NCBI RefSeq assembly: GCF_011759605.1
Contig: NZ_JAAOYX010000003.1
Location: 1-64,000, forward strand
Length of the DNA stretch: 64,000 nt
Source: Luteibacter sp. SG786
GTDB lineage: Bacteria; Pseudomonadota; Gammaproteobacteria; Xanthomonadales; Rhodanobacteraceae
Direction: 5' to 3'
A program made the position numbers and the translations under genes. The notes under the pieces were generated by a model. It searched no databases, had not been told where the DNA came from, and saw only the letters and a program-made list of their open reading frames with translations. Shown here piece after piece: positions 50,123-61,048 of the stretch. Each line of letters opens with the position of its first letter. Positions within the stretch are counted from its first letter, which is position 1.

Positions 50123-51186
50123 GCGGCTTCCTCCGCTTTGGCGGCACAGGCATCGAGGACGGCGCGCGTGACGGCATGCGTGGTGGCGCTGCCGCCCAGG
50201 TCGCGGGTGAGGTTGGCGTGCTCCAGCACGTGATCGACGGCCGCTTCGACGACCGCCGCTTCGTCGGCGAGGCCGAGCGAATGACGCAGCAGCATCGCCG
50301 CGGAGAGGATGGTGCCGAGCGGGTTGGCGAGCGCCTGCCCGGCGATGTCGGGTGCCGAACCGTGGATGGGTTCGTACACACCGGCGCCGGGGCCACCGAT
50401 GGATGCCGACGGCGACAGGCCGAGGGAACCGGCCAGGACCGAGGCTTCGTCGGTGAGGATGTCGCCGAACATGTTCTCGGTCACGATCACGTCGTAGTCC
50501 GCCGGGCGGGTGAGCAGGTGCATCGCCATGGAGTCGACGAGCTGGTGCTCCAGTTCGACGTCCGGGTAATCGGCGGCCACGCGCGTGGCGACCGAGCGCC
50601 ACAGGCGAGAGGTTTCGAGCACGTTCGCCTTGTCCACCGAGGTGACCTTGCGACGGCGCGTGCGTGCCAGGTCGAAGGCGTGGCGGACCACGCGCTCCAC
50701 CTCTTCCACGCTGTAGCGGCATTCGTCGGTGGCATCGTTGTCGCTGCGGGTTTTCGCACCGAAATAGATGCCGCCGGTGAGCTCGCGGATGAACACGAGA
50801 TCCACGCCCTTCGTGCGCTCGGCCTTCAAAGGCGACAACGCGGCAGTACGAGGGTGCAGCTTCAGCGGGCGTACGTTGGCAAACACGCCGAGCAGCTTGC
50901 GCATCGCCAGCAGCCCCTGTTCCGGGCGCACCGGGGCGTTCGGGTCGGACCATTTGGGCCCGCCCACGGCGCCGAGCAGCACCGCGTCGGCCGCGAGCAG
51001 GGCTTCCCGCGTCACCGGCGGCAGCGGATCGCCGAAACGATCGATGGCATCGCCACCGATGGCGTGTTCGGCAAAGGCGAAATCGTGGCCGAAGCGCTGC
51101 GCTACTTCGCGCAACACCGCTACGCCAGCGGAGGCCACTTCGGGACCGATGCCGTCACCGGGCAGTACGACGATCGAAGCTTTCAT
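50119..51186 (-). CDS. leuB: 3-isopropylmalate dehydrogenase
   Basis: The 355-residue enzyme has [15 protein letters not shown] at the start, ELTGGIYFG, the metal-binding [15 protein letters not shown] [15 protein letters not shown] and the [20 protein letters not shown] motif. It oxidises and decarboxylates 3-isopropylmalate with NAD. It overlaps leuD and ilvD by 4 bp on either side. Confidence 0.97.
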   Translation of the reverse strand: MKASIVVLPGDGIGPEVASAGVAVLREVAQRFGHDFAFAEHAIGGDAIDRFGDPLPPVTREALLAADAVLLGAVGGPKWSDPNAPVRPEQGLLAMRKLLGVFANVRPLKLHPRTAALSPLKAERTKGVDLVFIRELTGGIYFGAKTRSDNDATDECRYSVEEVERVVRHAFDLARTRRRKVTSVDKANVLETSRLWRSVATRVAADYPDVELEHQLVDSMAMHLLTRPADYDVIVTENMFGDILTDEASVLAGSLGLSPSASIGGPGAGVYEPIHGSAPDIAGQALANPLGTILSAAMLLRHSLGLADEAAVVEAAVDHVLEHANLTRDLGGSATTHAVTRAVLDACAAKAEEAA

Positions 51187-51779
51187 GCCGCTTCCTCCGT
51201 CCGCTGTTCGTAGGCCGCGATGTCGGCCTGCTGCTGCAGGAGGAAGCCCAACTGATCGACGCCGTTGAGCAGGCAATGCCGTGAGAAGGCATCGAGGTCG
51301 AAGCGGACCACGCCACCGTCGGGCAGGCGGATGGTGCCTTCGGCGATGTCGATGCGCAGTTCCACGCCGGGGTTGTCCATCAACCAGCGATGCTCGGCTT
51401 CGCTTATCACGATGGCGACCAGACCGTTCTTCAGGGCGTTGCCGCGGAAGATGTCCGCGATCTCGCTGGAGATGACCGCGCGAATGCCGTAATCGAGCAG
51501 GGCCCAGGGCGCGTGCTCGCGCGACGAGCCGCAGCCGAAGTTGCGGCCCGCCACGAGGATGCTGCAACCGCGCGCCTGCGGCTGGTTGAGCGGAAACGCA
51601 GGATCGTCGCTGCCGTCGGCGGCGTAGCGCCAGTCCTCGAAGCAGTGCTTGCCCAGGCCCGTGCGCTCGGTGGTGGTGAGGAAACGGGCCGGGATGATCC
51701 GGTCGGTGTCGATGTTTTCGTTGCGCAGCACCGCCGTGCGGGAGTGCACGTAGGCGAGCGGGCGGCTGGTGGTGCTCAT
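51183..51779 (-). CDS. leuD: 3-isopropylmalate dehydratase small subunit
   Basis: The 198-residue protein starts near [13 protein letters not shown] and has [17 protein letters not shown], the signature of the small isomerase subunit. With LeuC it interconverts 2- and 3-isopropylmalate. Length is normal for the family. It overlaps leuB by 4 bp and leuC by 4 bp. Confidence 0.97.
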   Translation of the reverse strand: MSTTSRPLAYVHSRTAVLRNENIDTDRIIPARFLTTTERTGLGKHCFEDWRYAADGSDDPAFPLNQPQARGCSILVAGRNFGCGSSREHAPWALLDYGIRAVISSEIADIFRGNALKNGLVAIVISEAEHRWLMDNPGVELRIDIAEGTIRLPDGGVVRFDLDAFSRHCLLNGVDQLGFLLQQQADIAAYEQRTEEAA

Positions 51780-53191
51780 GCGGCGGCTTCCTGGTTCATG
51801 TATTCGCGGGGATCGGCCACGCGGCCGGCGACGGCCGAGGCGGCGGCGACGAGGGGACTGGCCAGCACGGTGCGTGCGCCCTTGCCCTGGCGGCCTTCGA
51901 AGTTGCGGTTGCTGGTGGCGACCACGAGCTGGCCCGGCTGCGCGAGGTCGCCGTTCATGGCGATGCACATCGAGCAACCCGGCTCGCGCCACTCGGCGCC
52001 CGCTGCGCGGAAAACCTCGTGCAGCCCTTCGCGTTCGGCCTCGCGGCGCACCTGTTCGGAACCGGGCACCACGAGCATGCGCACGCCGCCGGCGACGCGG
52101 CGGCCGCGCAGGATGCCGGCCGCGGCGCGCAGGTCGGACAGGCGACCATTGGTACAGCTGCCGATGAACACGACGTCCACGGCCTCGCCGGCCATCGGCT
52201 TGCCTGCGGTGACCTTCATGTAGTCGAGGGCGCGCTGCTCCACGGCGTCTGCGGCGGCAGGCACCGGCGCATGGATAGGCACCACCATGCCGGGATGCGT
52301 GCCATAGGTGACCGACGGCTCGATCGACGAGGCGTCGATGCGGACTTCGCGGTCGTATGTGGCGCCCTCGTCGGTGGGAAGCGTGCGCCAGTGGGCGACC
52401 GCGCGCTCCCAGGCCTGGCCCTTCGGCACGCGCTCGCGCCCGGCCAGCCACGCGAACGTGGTTTCGTCCGGCGCGATGAGTCCTGCGCGAGCACCGGCCT
52501 CGATGGACATGTTGCACACCGTCATGCGCTCTTCCATCGACATGGCGCGGATGGCCTCGCCGGTGTACTCCAGCACGTGGCCGGTACCGCCACCGATGCC
52601 GATCGTGCCGATGATGTGCAGGATCAGGTCCTTCGCCGTGACGCCGGGTTGCAGTGCACCGTCGACATGGATGGCGAACGACTTCGGCTTGCGCTGGAGC
52701 AGGCACTGCGTAGCCAGTACATGGCCGACCTCGGTGGTGCCGATGCCGAACGCCAGCGCACCGAAGGCGCCGTGCGTGGCGGTGTGGCTGTCGCCGCAGA
52801 CGATGGTCATGCCCGGCTGCGTCGCGCCTACCTCGGGACCCGCCACGTGCACGATGCCGCGCTGCGGGCTGTCCCAGCCCATGAGATCGATGCCGAATTC
52901 GCGGACGTTCGCTTCGAGCCGGGCAACCTGCGCCTCGGCTTCCTGCGTGTAATAAGGGCGCTTGCCGTCGGCGTCCGGCGGCAGCGTGGGCGTGGAATGG
53001 TCCAGCGTGGCCAGCGTGCGGTCGGGGCGGCGCACTTTCAGTCCGCGGGCGCGAAGCTCGTCGAACGCCTGCGGCGAGGTGACCTCGTGCACCATGTGCA
53101 GGTCGATGTACAGCACGCCCGGCGTGCTCTCGGTCTCGGCCTTGACCTGGTGGGCGTCCCACAGCTTGTCGAAGAGGGTGCGCGGCGTCAT
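51776..53191 (-). CDS. leuC: 3-isopropylmalate dehydratase large subunit
   Basis: The 471-residue aconitase-family enzyme has [37 protein letters not shown], the cluster ligands in [10 protein letters not shown] (about 353) and GCSMCIAMN (about 417), and the C-terminal [20 protein letters not shown]. It holds the 4Fe-4S catalytic cluster of the LeuCD heterodimer. It overlaps leuD and ilvE by 4 bp. Confidence 0.97.
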   Translation of the reverse strand: MTPRTLFDKLWDAHQVKAETESTPGVLYIDLHMVHEVTSPQAFDELRARGLKVRRPDRTLATLDHSTPTLPPDADGKRPYYTQEAEAQVARLEANVREFGIDLMGWDSPQRGIVHVAGPEVGATQPGMTIVCGDSHTATHGAFGALAFGIGTTEVGHVLATQCLLQRKPKSFAIHVDGALQPGVTAKDLILHIIGTIGIGGGTGHVLEYTGEAIRAMSMEERMTVCNMSIEAGARAGLIAPDETTFAWLAGRERVPKGQAWERAVAHWRTLPTDEGATYDREVRIDASSIEPSVTYGTHPGMVVPIHAPVPAAADAVEQRALDYMKVTAGKPMAGEAVDVVFIGSCTNGRLSDLRAAAGILRGRRVAGGVRMLVVPGSEQVRREAEREGLHEVFRAAGAEWREPGCSMCIAMNGDLAQPGQLVVATSNRNFEGRQGKGARTVLASPLVAAASAVAGRVADPREYMNQEAAA

Positions 53192-54135
53192 GCGGCGGCC
53201 CTCCCGGCGGCAGCTTCCTCGACAGGCGTGAGCCAACCCCAGCGGTCCTCCGTGCGGCCGTCGAACAGGCCGAAGAAGTCCTGCTGCAATTGCCGTGTGA
53301 TGGGACCGGGGTGGCCCGAGCCGACCGGCTTGCGATCCACCGAGCGCACGGCGGTGACTTCCGCGGCCGTACCGGTCATGAAGACCTCGTCGGCGAAGTA
53401 CAGCATTTCGCGGGGCAGGGATTGCTCCACCACGTCGTAACCGCGTTCGCGTGCGAGCGTCAGCACGGTGTCGCGGGTGATGCCGCAGAGGATGGACGAC
53501 GCGGCCGGGGGCGTGTGGATCACGCCCTTGCGCACCACGAAGAGGTTTTCTCCCGCACCCTCGCTCAGCAGGCCGTCGGTGCCCAGGGCGATGCCTTCGG
53601 CGTAGCCGCCGTTCACCGCTTCGCGCGCGATGAGCTGGCTGTTGAGGTAGTTGCCGCCCGCCTTCGCGCCGCTGGGATAGGTGTTCGGCGCCGCGCGGTT
53701 CCAGGACGACACGCACACATCCACGCCTTTCTCGATGGCATCGGCGCCGTGATAGGCGCCCCAGGGCAGGGCGATGACGGCGACGTCCACTGCCGTGTCG
53801 AGCGACGGCGCGAGGCTGAAAGTGAAGCCGCTGCGGAACACGATGGGGCGGACGTAGGCCGACTTCAGCCCGTTGGCGACGATGACCTCGCGGCATGCGC
53901 GGTTGATCGTCGCGGCGTCGTAAGGCATCGAGAGGTCATACACGCGCGCCGAATGGAACAGGCGCTCGGTGTGTTCCTCCAGGCGGAAGTAGCGCGGGCC
54001 GTCCGGCGTGGCATACACGCGCACGCCTTCGAATACGGAGGAGCCATAGTGCAGCGCATGCGCGCCCACATGAACGGTGGCGTCGGCCCAGGCCTTGATG
54101 CGGCCGTTGTGCCAGAGATGGGTCGGGGCTTCCAT
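53188..54135 (-). CDS. ilvE: Branched-chain amino acid aminotransferase
   Basis: The 315-residue fold-type IV PLP enzyme has [32 protein letters not shown], the PLP lysine in [17 protein letters not shown] (about 160) and [11 protein letters not shown]. It carries out the last step of all three pathways. Its start is 10 bp after the leuA stop and its end overlaps leuC by 4 bp. Placing ilvE inside the leu genes is less common than in enteric ilvGMEDA. Confidence 0.95.
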   Translation of the reverse strand: MEAPTHLWHNGRIKAWADATVHVGAHALHYGSSVFEGVRVYATPDGPRYFRLEEHTERLFHSARVYDLSMPYDAATINRACREVIVANGLKSAYVRPIVFRSGFTFSLAPSLDTAVDVAVIALPWGAYHGADAIEKGVDVCVSSWNRAAPNTYPSGAKAGGNYLNSQLIAREAVNGGYAEGIALGTDGLLSEGAGENLFVVRKGVIHTPPAASSILCGITRDTVLTLARERGYDVVEQSLPREMLYFADEVFMTGTAAEVTAVRSVDRKPVGSGHPGPITRQLQQDFFGLFDGRTEDRWGWLTPVEEAAAGRAAA

Positions 54136-54145
54136 GGGTGCTCCT

Positions 54146-55375
54146 TCAGGACTCGACCGCGACGGCGGCGGTGTGGTGGGGGTTCTGGTGTTTGTCCATC
54201 AGCGCGACGAGGTCATCGTTTGTGATCGAGCGCTGTCTGTCTGTAAGGGTTTTGAAACTCTCGAAGACGGCGTCGAGCGTGGCTTCGTCCACCTCGAACT
54301 CCAGTTCCTCGAGGCGCTGGCGCAGCGCGTGGCGGCCGGAATGCTTGCCGAGCACCAGGGAGGTTTTCGCCCCGACGTCCTGCGGCCGCATGATTTCGTA
54401 GGTGCCGCGATGCTTCAGCATGCCGTGCTGATGGATGCCCGACTCGTGCGCGAAGGCGTTGTCGCCCACGATGGCCTTGTTGCGCGGCACGGGCTGGCCC
54501 GTGACCTCGGCGAGCAGTCGCGAGGTGGGGAACAGGCGTTGCGTGACGATGCCGGTCTCCACGCCAAACAGCGGCTGGCGTGTGTGCAGCGCCATCACCA
54601 CTTCTTCCAGCGCGGCGTTGCCGGCGCGTTCGCCGATGCCGTTGATGGTGCATTCCACCTGCCGCGCGCCCGCGGAGATGGCGGCCAGACTGTTCGCGAC
54701 GGCCATGCCCAGATCGTCGTGGCAATGGGCCGAGAACATCACCTTGTCCGCTCCGCGCACGTGCTGGCGCAGGTAGGTGAACATGGTGTGGATCTCGGAC
54801 GGGGTGACGTAGCCGACGGTGTCGGGGGCGTTGAGCACGCAGGCGCCGGCTTCGACGGCGACGGAGAAGACTTCGGCGAGGAAGTCGGGTTCGGTGCGGA
54901 GGGCGTCTTCGGCGGAGAACTCGACTTCGTGGACCAGGGCCTTGGCGCGCCGGATGGCGGAGGCGGCGATGTCGATGACTTCCTGCCGGCTCTTGCCGAG
55001 CTTGTGCTCGCGATGCAGGGGGGAGGTGGAGAGGAACAGGTGTATCCGTGAATGCCTGGCGCCTTGCAGCGCCTTGCCCGCACTGTCGATGTCGGCATCC
55101 TGACATCGGGCCAGTGCGGCGATCGTGGGTGCTTTCAGCGTCCTCGCGATCTCGGCCACGGCGGCAAAATCGTCGGGAGAGGCTTGTGGGAACCCGGCTT
55201 CGATGATGTCGACGCCGAGTTCCTCCAGGGCATGGGCCATGCGCAGCTTGGCGCGCCGGTCCATCGAGAAGCCGGGGGCCTGCTCGCCGTCGCGCAAGGT
55301 GGTGTCGAAGATGCGCACGCGGCCGGCTACGTCGCTGTCGACGGCGTCGGTGCTGCCCTGGTTTGCTGGATTCAT
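54146..55375 (-). CDS. leuA: 2-isopropylmalate synthase without C-terminal regulatory domain
   Basis: The 409-residue protein has the catalytic TIM barrel ([17 protein letters not shown] near 23, [19 protein letters not shown] with the HxH metal site) and the linker region ([31 protein letters not shown]). It stops near [14 protein letters not shown]. coli LeuA goes on for about 115 residues as the LeuA dimer domain that binds leucine. That domain is missing, and ilvE begins 10 bp on, so no hidden remainder exists. It is predicted to be less sensitive, or insensitive, to leucine. The start at 55375 is chosen because the longer frame runs over the attenuator. Confidence 0.92.
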   Translation of the reverse strand: MNPANQGSTDAVDSDVAGRVRIFDTTLRDGEQAPGFSMDRRAKLRMAHALEELGVDIIEAGFPQASPDDFAAVAEIARTLKAPTIAALARCQDADIDSAGKALQGARHSRIHLFLSTSPLHREHKLGKSRQEVIDIAASAIRRAKALVHEVEFSAEDALRTEPDFLAEVFSVAVEAGACVLNAPDTVGYVTPSEIHTMFTYLRQHVRGADKVMFSAHCHDDLGMAVANSLAAISAGARQVECTINGIGERAGNAALEEVVMALHTRQPLFGVETGIVTQRLFPTSRLLAEVTGQPVPRNKAIVGDNAFAHESGIHQHGMLKHRGTYEIMRPQDVGAKTSLVLGKHSGRHALRQRLEELEFEVDEATLDAVFESFKTLTDRQRSITNDDLVALMDKHQNPHHTAAVAVES

Positions 55376-55412
55376 GTCTGGCTCCGCTCGTGAATGAGGC
55401 GGGCCGGGCAAT

Positions 55413-55444
55413 AAAAAACCCCGCATCCGTTACCGGGTGCGGGG
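55413..55444 (-). terminator. Attenuator terminator of the leu/ilv operon
   Basis: Read on the minus strand, CCCCGCA-C-CCG-GTAA-CGG-A-TGCGGGG is followed by TTTTTTATT. It stands 38 bp before the leuA ATG and 51 bp after the leader peptide stop. Its 5' arm also contains CCCGCACC, which can pair with GGTGCGGG at the leader stop codon and so prevent the terminator. Confidence 0.9.
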
Positions 55445-55506
55445 TTCTTTGGGAGTCTTCAGGTTTGCTTCTTATTTCACCTGGACACTTGCCCTCAGCC
55501 CGCACC
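55436..55506 (-). promoter_or_regulatory. Antiterminator pairing, leu/ilv leader
   Basis: Minus-strand GGTGCGGG (55506-55499), which covers the last three codons of the leader peptide, is a perfect 8-base complement of CCCGCACC (55443-55436) in the 5' arm of the terminator. When a ribosome stalls at the Leu/Ile/Val codons this pairing can form. When it reaches the stop codon it covers the first arm and the terminator forms. Confidence 0.85.
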
Positions 55507-55623
55507 TCCGCAGGTAATAAGTACAAGGCTAATAAGAAGGAGGCCGCTGCCGAGACGCAGCTTGCCGGTAACCGACGTAAGTCGGTTCAGGGCAAAGCGG
55601 CCATGGGTGTTGCGCTGCGTCAT
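55495..55623 (-). CDS. leu/ilv operon leader peptide
   Basis: This 42-residue open frame starts MTQRNTHGRF and has the run LLLISLVLI (codons CTC CTT CTT ATT AGC CTT GTA CTT ATT) followed by TCGGAG and TGA. Dense Leu, Ile and Val codons, several of them rare-looking AT-ending ones in a GC-rich genome, directly upstream of a terminator and leuA are the signature of a classical attenuation leader. No good ribosome site precedes the ATG. A TTGACA promoter only about 30 bp upstream suggests the peptide may be translated from a near-leaderless message. Confidence 0.85.
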   Translation of the reverse strand: MTQRNTHGRFALNRLTSVTGKLRLGSGLLLISLVLITCGGAG

Positions 55624-55632
55624 GTCGTCGAA

Positions 55633-55660
55633 GGTATGTCGGTTGGTCAACGGCTGTCAA
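55633..55660 (-). promoter_or_regulatory. Promoter of the leu/ilv operon
   Basis: On the minus strand TTGACA (55660-55655) is followed after 16 bp by CATACC (55638-55633), or after 17 bp by ATACCT. The -35 is perfect, the -10 is weak. Transcription would begin about base 55626, only a few bases before the leader peptide ATG at 55623. Confidence 0.6.
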
Positions 55661-55720
55661 CACTTTCGTCTGGAACCATTTTCCTAGGACTTTGGATGTC
55701 CAGACTTCCGAATTCATGAA

Positions 55721-56848
55721 ATGACGACCACCCGGCCGTCACACTCGTCCAGTCCGCCCACGGTGTCCCCCATGCGAACCCGTTACCGTCGAAGCTTCTG
55801 GATCATTGGTGTCATTGCCGTCGTGTTGATCGTCGGCCGCATCGCGCTGCCTTATGTCGTGCTCGATTACCTCAACGGCCGGCTGTCCCGCATGGGTGCG
55901 TATTCGGGCCATATCGCCGACATCGACATCCATCTGTGGCGCGGGGCTTACTCGATCGATCGCCTTACGATCCAGAAGGTGGACGGCAAGGTGCCCGTGC
56001 CGTTCTTCGACACGGCACGGGCCGATATTTCGCTGAGCTGGCGGGCCCTCTCGCGCGGTCGCCTGCGCGGCAAGGTGGATTTCTACGAGCCGGTGCTGAA
56101 CTTCGTCGACGGTCGCGGCGAGGGCGACACACAGACGGGTAAGGGCGTGGATTGGCGTGCGCAGTTGCGCGCACTGGTGCCGACCCGTATCGAAGAGTTG
56201 AACGTCATGAACGGCACGGTCACCTTCCACAATTTCGTCTCCAGTCCCAAGGTGGACCTGAAGATGACCGAGGTGAACGGCACCGCCACGAACCTCACCA
56301 ACGTGCAGGGCGAGGGTGGCTCGCGCGTGGCGCACATGCACGCCACGGCCAAGGTGCTGGGCGACGCTCCGCTGGAAACGCGCGCGGAGTTCGATCCGCT
56401 GGAAGAGACCGGCGACTTCCGCTACGAACTCAGCGTTCGCAACATCAAGCTGGTGAAGGCCAACGATCTCGCGCGTGCCTACAGCGGGCTGGATTTCGCC
56501 GGCGGCGAAGGCGACTTCTTCATGGAACTGCAAGCGCGCGACCGTCGTCTGGAGGGATATGCGAAGCCGCTGTTCCACGGACTGAAGATCTTCAGTTGGA
56601 AGCAGGACGTGGAGCAGGAAAAGAAGAATCCGCTCAAGCTCGCGTACGAGGCCGTGGCGGAGGGCGTCACCAAGATCTTCAAGAACCAGTCCAAGGACCA
56701 GTTCGCCACGCGCGTACCGATCTCGGGCACGATCGGTGACAGGAACGTTTCGCCGGTGGAGGCCATCCTGGGCATTCTGCGCAACGCGTTCGTGGAAGCG
56801 TACAAGCCCAGTCTGGAGCACCTGACCGAGCGGCCTAAGGACGAGTAG
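55721..56848 (+). CDS. DUF748/AsmA-like envelope protein
   Basis: The 375-residue protein has one N-terminal membrane helix (about 25-48, FWIIGVIAVVLIVGRIALPYVV) and a long periplasmic beta-rich region with the DUF748-like blocks YSGHIADIDIHLWRGAYSIDRL, DISLSWRALSRGRLRGKVDFYEP and VDLKMTEVNGTATNL. AsmA/DUF748 proteins are thought to aid envelope lipid or outer-membrane homeostasis. Start at 55721 has no visible ribosome site; ATG 55772 is the alternative and leaves a shorter cytoplasmic part. It is read away from the leu operon. Confidence 0.78.
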   Translation: MTTTRPSHSSSPPTVSPMRTRYRRSFWIIGVIAVVLIVGRIALPYVVLDYLNGRLSRMGAYSGHIADIDIHLWRGAYSIDRLTIQKVDGKVPVPFFDTARADISLSWRALSRGRLRGKVDFYEPVLNFVDGRGEGDTQTGKGVDWRAQLRALVPTRIEELNVMNGTVTFHNFVSSPKVDLKMTEVNGTATNLTNVQGEGGSRVAHMHATAKVLGDAPLETRAEFDPLEETGDFRYELSVRNIKLVKANDLARAYSGLDFAGGEGDFFMELQARDRRLEGYAKPLFHGLKIFSWKQDVEQEKKNPLKLAYEAVAEGVTKIFKNQSKDQFATRVPISGTIGDRNVSPVEAILGILRNAFVEAYKPSLEHLTERPKDE

Positions 56849-56914
56849 CCGACTTGGCAGGGCGGGGCAAACGCGCGAAAGTGCGCCCCTCGCTCAAGGC
56901 AGGCTGCCGAATCC

Positions 56915-58302
<1,388 letters not shown>

Positions 58303-58315
<13 letters not shown>

Positions 58316-59361
58316 CGCCAGCCGTCGATCTCGACGAGCAGCTCGGCGCGGCAGATGTCGCCGTGCAGCAGGACGAGCGGTGCGTCCGGGAAGTGTTTTT
58401 CCGCGAATGCCCGGACGGCATCGGCATGCTCGGGGTGGCGCACGTAGGCCTTCAGCGGCGCCGAGGCACCGAATCCGCCGGCGATGCCGCCGGCGGCGAG
58501 CAGGGCGTCGAGGTTCCGCTGCGTCTCGGCCAGCTGGGCCTCGATGTCGCCGGCGTGCGCGGACGCATGGCCCACCACCGCCGCGGTACCCGAGATGGCG
58601 AGTGCGTCGCCGGCCGGTAGCAGTGTGGCGCGGGCGAAACTGGGCGGTGTGCGGCCGTATTGGCGCGGATAGCGCCAGGCGCTCACCTGGCGGGGATTTT
58701 CAACGCGCGTCCCCGGGCGATCGGTGGCGAGCAGGTAGACCTGCAGAAGGCCAGGGTCCGCATGGTGGCCGATGGCGGTCGCCGCGGGAAAACCCTGCGC
58801 GAACACGTCGCCCATGCCGCCGATGCGCCCCGTGCAGAAGTGCTTGTAGCGCTCGTCGTCGTCCTTGCCCTCGTTGATCGCGCCGAGGTAATTCCATATC
58901 CGCTGCACGTGCTGCTCCGTCGCCCCGGCGACGAATCCCGACAGCAGGCGGTAGGCGTGACGCGCCGCGCCCTCCGTGCCGCCGTGGTCTTCTTCATGGC
59001 ATTCCACGGCGGCGAACAGCCAGCCGCCACCGCGAGACCAGCGCAACTCACCCTCGCGTCCCGCGACCACCTCGCCGTTCACCTCCCATATTTCGCTTGT
59101 CGGCGCGCCCAAGGGCGCCAGCGCCACACGTAACCAGCGCGGATCGTCCGGCCCCGGCCCGGGGGTGCCGAATCCGAATGCGGCGAGCGTGGAAGGTGAA
59201 AGCGCCGCCGTTCCCGGCACGTAACCGACGCTCGGCGCGGTATGGGTGGTCTGGCGCGCGGCCTCGCGCATTTCGCTTCCTGGGAGCATCGAGTCTTCCG
59301 TCAAACGCAGTCGGGCCATCATATCGTCCCGTTCCCGCGGCGCGGCGTGAACGATCCGCAT
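58303..59361 (-). CDS. xanB2: XanB2-like chorismatase (FkbO/Hyg5 family)
   Basis: The 352-residue protein has the RidA/YjgF-like double fold of chorismatases. The diagnostic stretch is [25 protein letters not shown] (about 168-192), with [10 protein letters not shown] and the C-terminal [14 protein letters not shown]. In Xanthomonas, XanB2 converts chorismate to 3- and 4-hydroxybenzoate for xanthomonadin and ubiquinone. Its place beside acyl carrier protein and dehydratase genes supports that role. The exact start is uncertain; MMARLRL or MLPGSEM would remove about 13-25 residues. It is divergent from the ACP gene over about 106 bp. Confidence 0.86.
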
Positions 59362-59401
59362 ACATCCGCCTGAACGGCCGCGAAGCTGGCGCTAAGACCC
59401 C

Positions 59402-59460
59402 TGTGATAAACTCCGCGGCCGCTGCCATCCGGGGGGAGGCAGGAATATCCAGGACCTGGA
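59402..59460 (+). promoter_or_regulatory. Possible ACP-operon promoter and dyad
   Basis: TGTGATAAA (59402-59410) looks like an extended -10 element upstream of the ACP gene. A dyad TCCAGG-A-CCTGGA (59448-59460) lies 7 bp before the ATG and could interfere with or control translation. No clear -35 is seen; the chorismatase promoter must lie in the same 106 bp. Confidence 0.4.
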
Positions 59461-59467
59461 AACATCA

Positions 59468-59740
59468 ATGGCAACGCAGACCGCAGCACAAAAAGAACTG
59501 GCCGAACTCATCGTCACCAGCCTCAACCTCGAATCGGTGAAACCCCACGAAATCGACCCGGAAGCCCCGCTTTTCGGTGGCGATCTGGGTCTCGACTCCA
59601 TCGATGCCCTGGAGATCGCGCTGGCCGTCTCCAAGCGCTACGGCTTCCAGCTGAAGTCCGACAATCCCGACAATCGCACCATCTTCACGAGCCTGCGAAC
59701 GCTGTCGGAGCATATCGAACAGCATCGCGCCGCCGCCTGA
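59468..59740 (+). CDS. Acyl carrier protein of the aryl-polyene locus
   Basis: The 90-residue protein carries the phosphopantetheine attachment serine in GLDSIDALE (Ser44), preceded by FGGDLGLDS. Helices match ACP. Context with dehydratase, acyltransferase and exporter genes indicates the dedicated ACP of an aryl-polyene/xanthomonadin-type II PKS rather than the housekeeping AcpP. Confidence 0.92.
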   Translation: MATQTAAQKELAELIVTSLNLESVKPHEIDPEAPLFGGDLGLDSIDALEIALAVSKRYGFQLKSDNPDNRTIFTSLRTLSEHIEQHRAAA

Positions 59741-59795
59741 TCGCCGTTCAGGCCGCACTTTCCCAGGGCGTGGTTTGCTTCGCCCGGAGATGTCG

Positions 59796-60104
59796 ATGAC
59801 CGAATCCGACCACGCGTCCTGCGTGCGTCCGCTGCGTTTCGCGGGGGCGCACCCGAGCTTTGCCGGCCATTTCCCCGGCCGGCCCATCGTGGCCGGCGTC
59901 CTGCTGCTGGAGGCCGCGGCCGAGGCCCTGCGGGCGTGGCGAGGGCTTGCCGTGCGCCAGGTGGTGGATGCGAAGTTCGTCGCGCCGCTCCTGCCCGATG
60001 AGGACGCCGAGCTGGAACTCGTTGCCTCGGGCGATTCGCGGTTCCGTTTCACGGTGCGCCGGGGCGGCGACACGCTGCTGCGCGGCACGCTGGAGGCCGC
60101 ATGA
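59796..60104 (+). CDS. Hotdog-fold 3-hydroxyacyl-ACP dehydratase-like protein
   Basis: The 102-residue protein has AHPSFAGHFPGRPIVAGVLLLEAAAEAL. This contains the catalytic-type His of HFPG and the Glu of FabA/FabZ-type hotdog enzymes. It should remove water from a 3-hydroxyacyl-ACP to build conjugated double bonds. Three in-frame starts exist; ATG 59796, with GGAG six bases upstream, fits best. The stop overlaps the acyltransferase start by 4 bp. It is short for FabZ (about 145), as in some aryl-polyene clusters. Confidence 0.84.
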   Translation: MTESDHASCVRPLRFAGAHPSFAGHFPGRPIVAGVLLLEAAAEALRAWRGLAVRQVVDAKFVAPLLPDEDAELELVASGDSRFRFTVRRGGDTLLRGTLEAA

Positions 60105-61048
60105 GCCATTGGCAACAGCGCGAGGGCGGCGGCTGGTTCGCCATATGGCTGATCCGTACGATCGCCCTGCGCCTCGGGCGCGGTGTGGCGCGCGTGCTCC
60201 TGTACCCCATCGCCTTCTATTTCTTCCTGCGCCGGCGCGACGAACGCGCCGCTTCGCGTGCCTACCTCGCCCGCGTGTTGCATCGGCCGGTGACGGCGTA
60301 CGACGTGTTCCGGCACATCCACATGTTCGCTGCCACGCTGCTCGACCGCCTCTTCTTCCTGGCGCGCGGCGAACGCGACTTCGTCGTCGAGGTGGAAGGC
60401 CTCGATGCGCTGGATCGTTGCATCGACGCAGGCCGCGGCGTGCTGCTGGTCGGTTCCCACCAGGGCAGTTTCGAGGCGCTGCGCGCCCTGGGTGGCCGCC
60501 GTCCCGACGTTCCGCTGCGCGTGGTGCTCGACAAACAGAAGACGCCGGCCCTCACGGCGGTGCTCGAGGCGCTTGCGCCCGACGTGGGCGCGGCGGTCAT
60601 CGACGCCTCGCGCGGTGGCGCCTCCGTGGCGCTCGCCATGGCCGAAGGCGCCGCCCAGGGCGGCATGGTGGCCCTCCTTGCCGACCGGGGGCACCGCAAC
60701 GAGACCATGTGCCGGGTGCCGTTCCTGGGCAAACCCGCGCCGTTTCCGGCCGGGCCCTGGCTGCTGGCGGCGGCGCTGAAGATTCCCGTGGTGCTGTGCA
60801 TGGGCATTTATCTCGGCGGCAACCGTTACCGGCTGATCTTCGAGGCATTTTCCGACGGTATCGACATTCCGCGCGGTCAGCGCGCGGCCATGCTCGAAGC
60901 CCTCGTGGCAAGGTACGCTGCCCGGGTGGAGCATTACGCCCGCCTTTATCCCTTCAACTGGTTCAATTTCTATGACTTCTGGCAAGAAACTGGCCCTGCT
61001 GACGAGCCTGCTGCTGCCGCTCACCTGCCTCGCCACTCCGACGCCTGA
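60101..61048 (+). CDS. LpxL/HtrB-type acyltransferase
   Basis: The 315-residue protein has one N-terminal hydrophobic helix and the HX4E active motif in SHQGSFEA (about 124-131), with GGMVALLADRGHRNE and PAGPWLLAAALKIPVV of the lysophospholipid/lipid A acyltransferase superfamily. In aryl-polyene clusters such enzymes attach the polyene to a lipid; that is by family analogy. The 3' end overlaps the next gene by 77 bp. Confidence 0.88.
   Translation: MSHWQQREGGGWFAIWLIRTIALRLGRGVARVLLYPIAFYFFLRRRDERAASRAYLARVLHRPVTAYDVFRHIHMFAATLLDRLFFLARGERDFVVEVEGLDALDRCIDAGRGVLLVGSHQGSFEALRALGGRRPDVPLRVVLDKQKTPALTAVLEALAPDVGAAVIDASRGGASVALAMAEGAAQGGMVALLADRGHRNETMCRVPFLGKPAPFPAGPWLLAAALKIPVVLCMGIYLGGNRYRLIFEAFSDGIDIPRGQRAAMLEALVARYAARVEHYARLYPFNWFNFYDFWQETGPADEPAAAAHLPRHSDA

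Noticed and set aside
55679-55688. TTCCTAGGA near 55680 as another copy of the dyad at 9013-9029
   Set aside because: Only a short core is shared and the spacing and arms differ, so it is likely chance.
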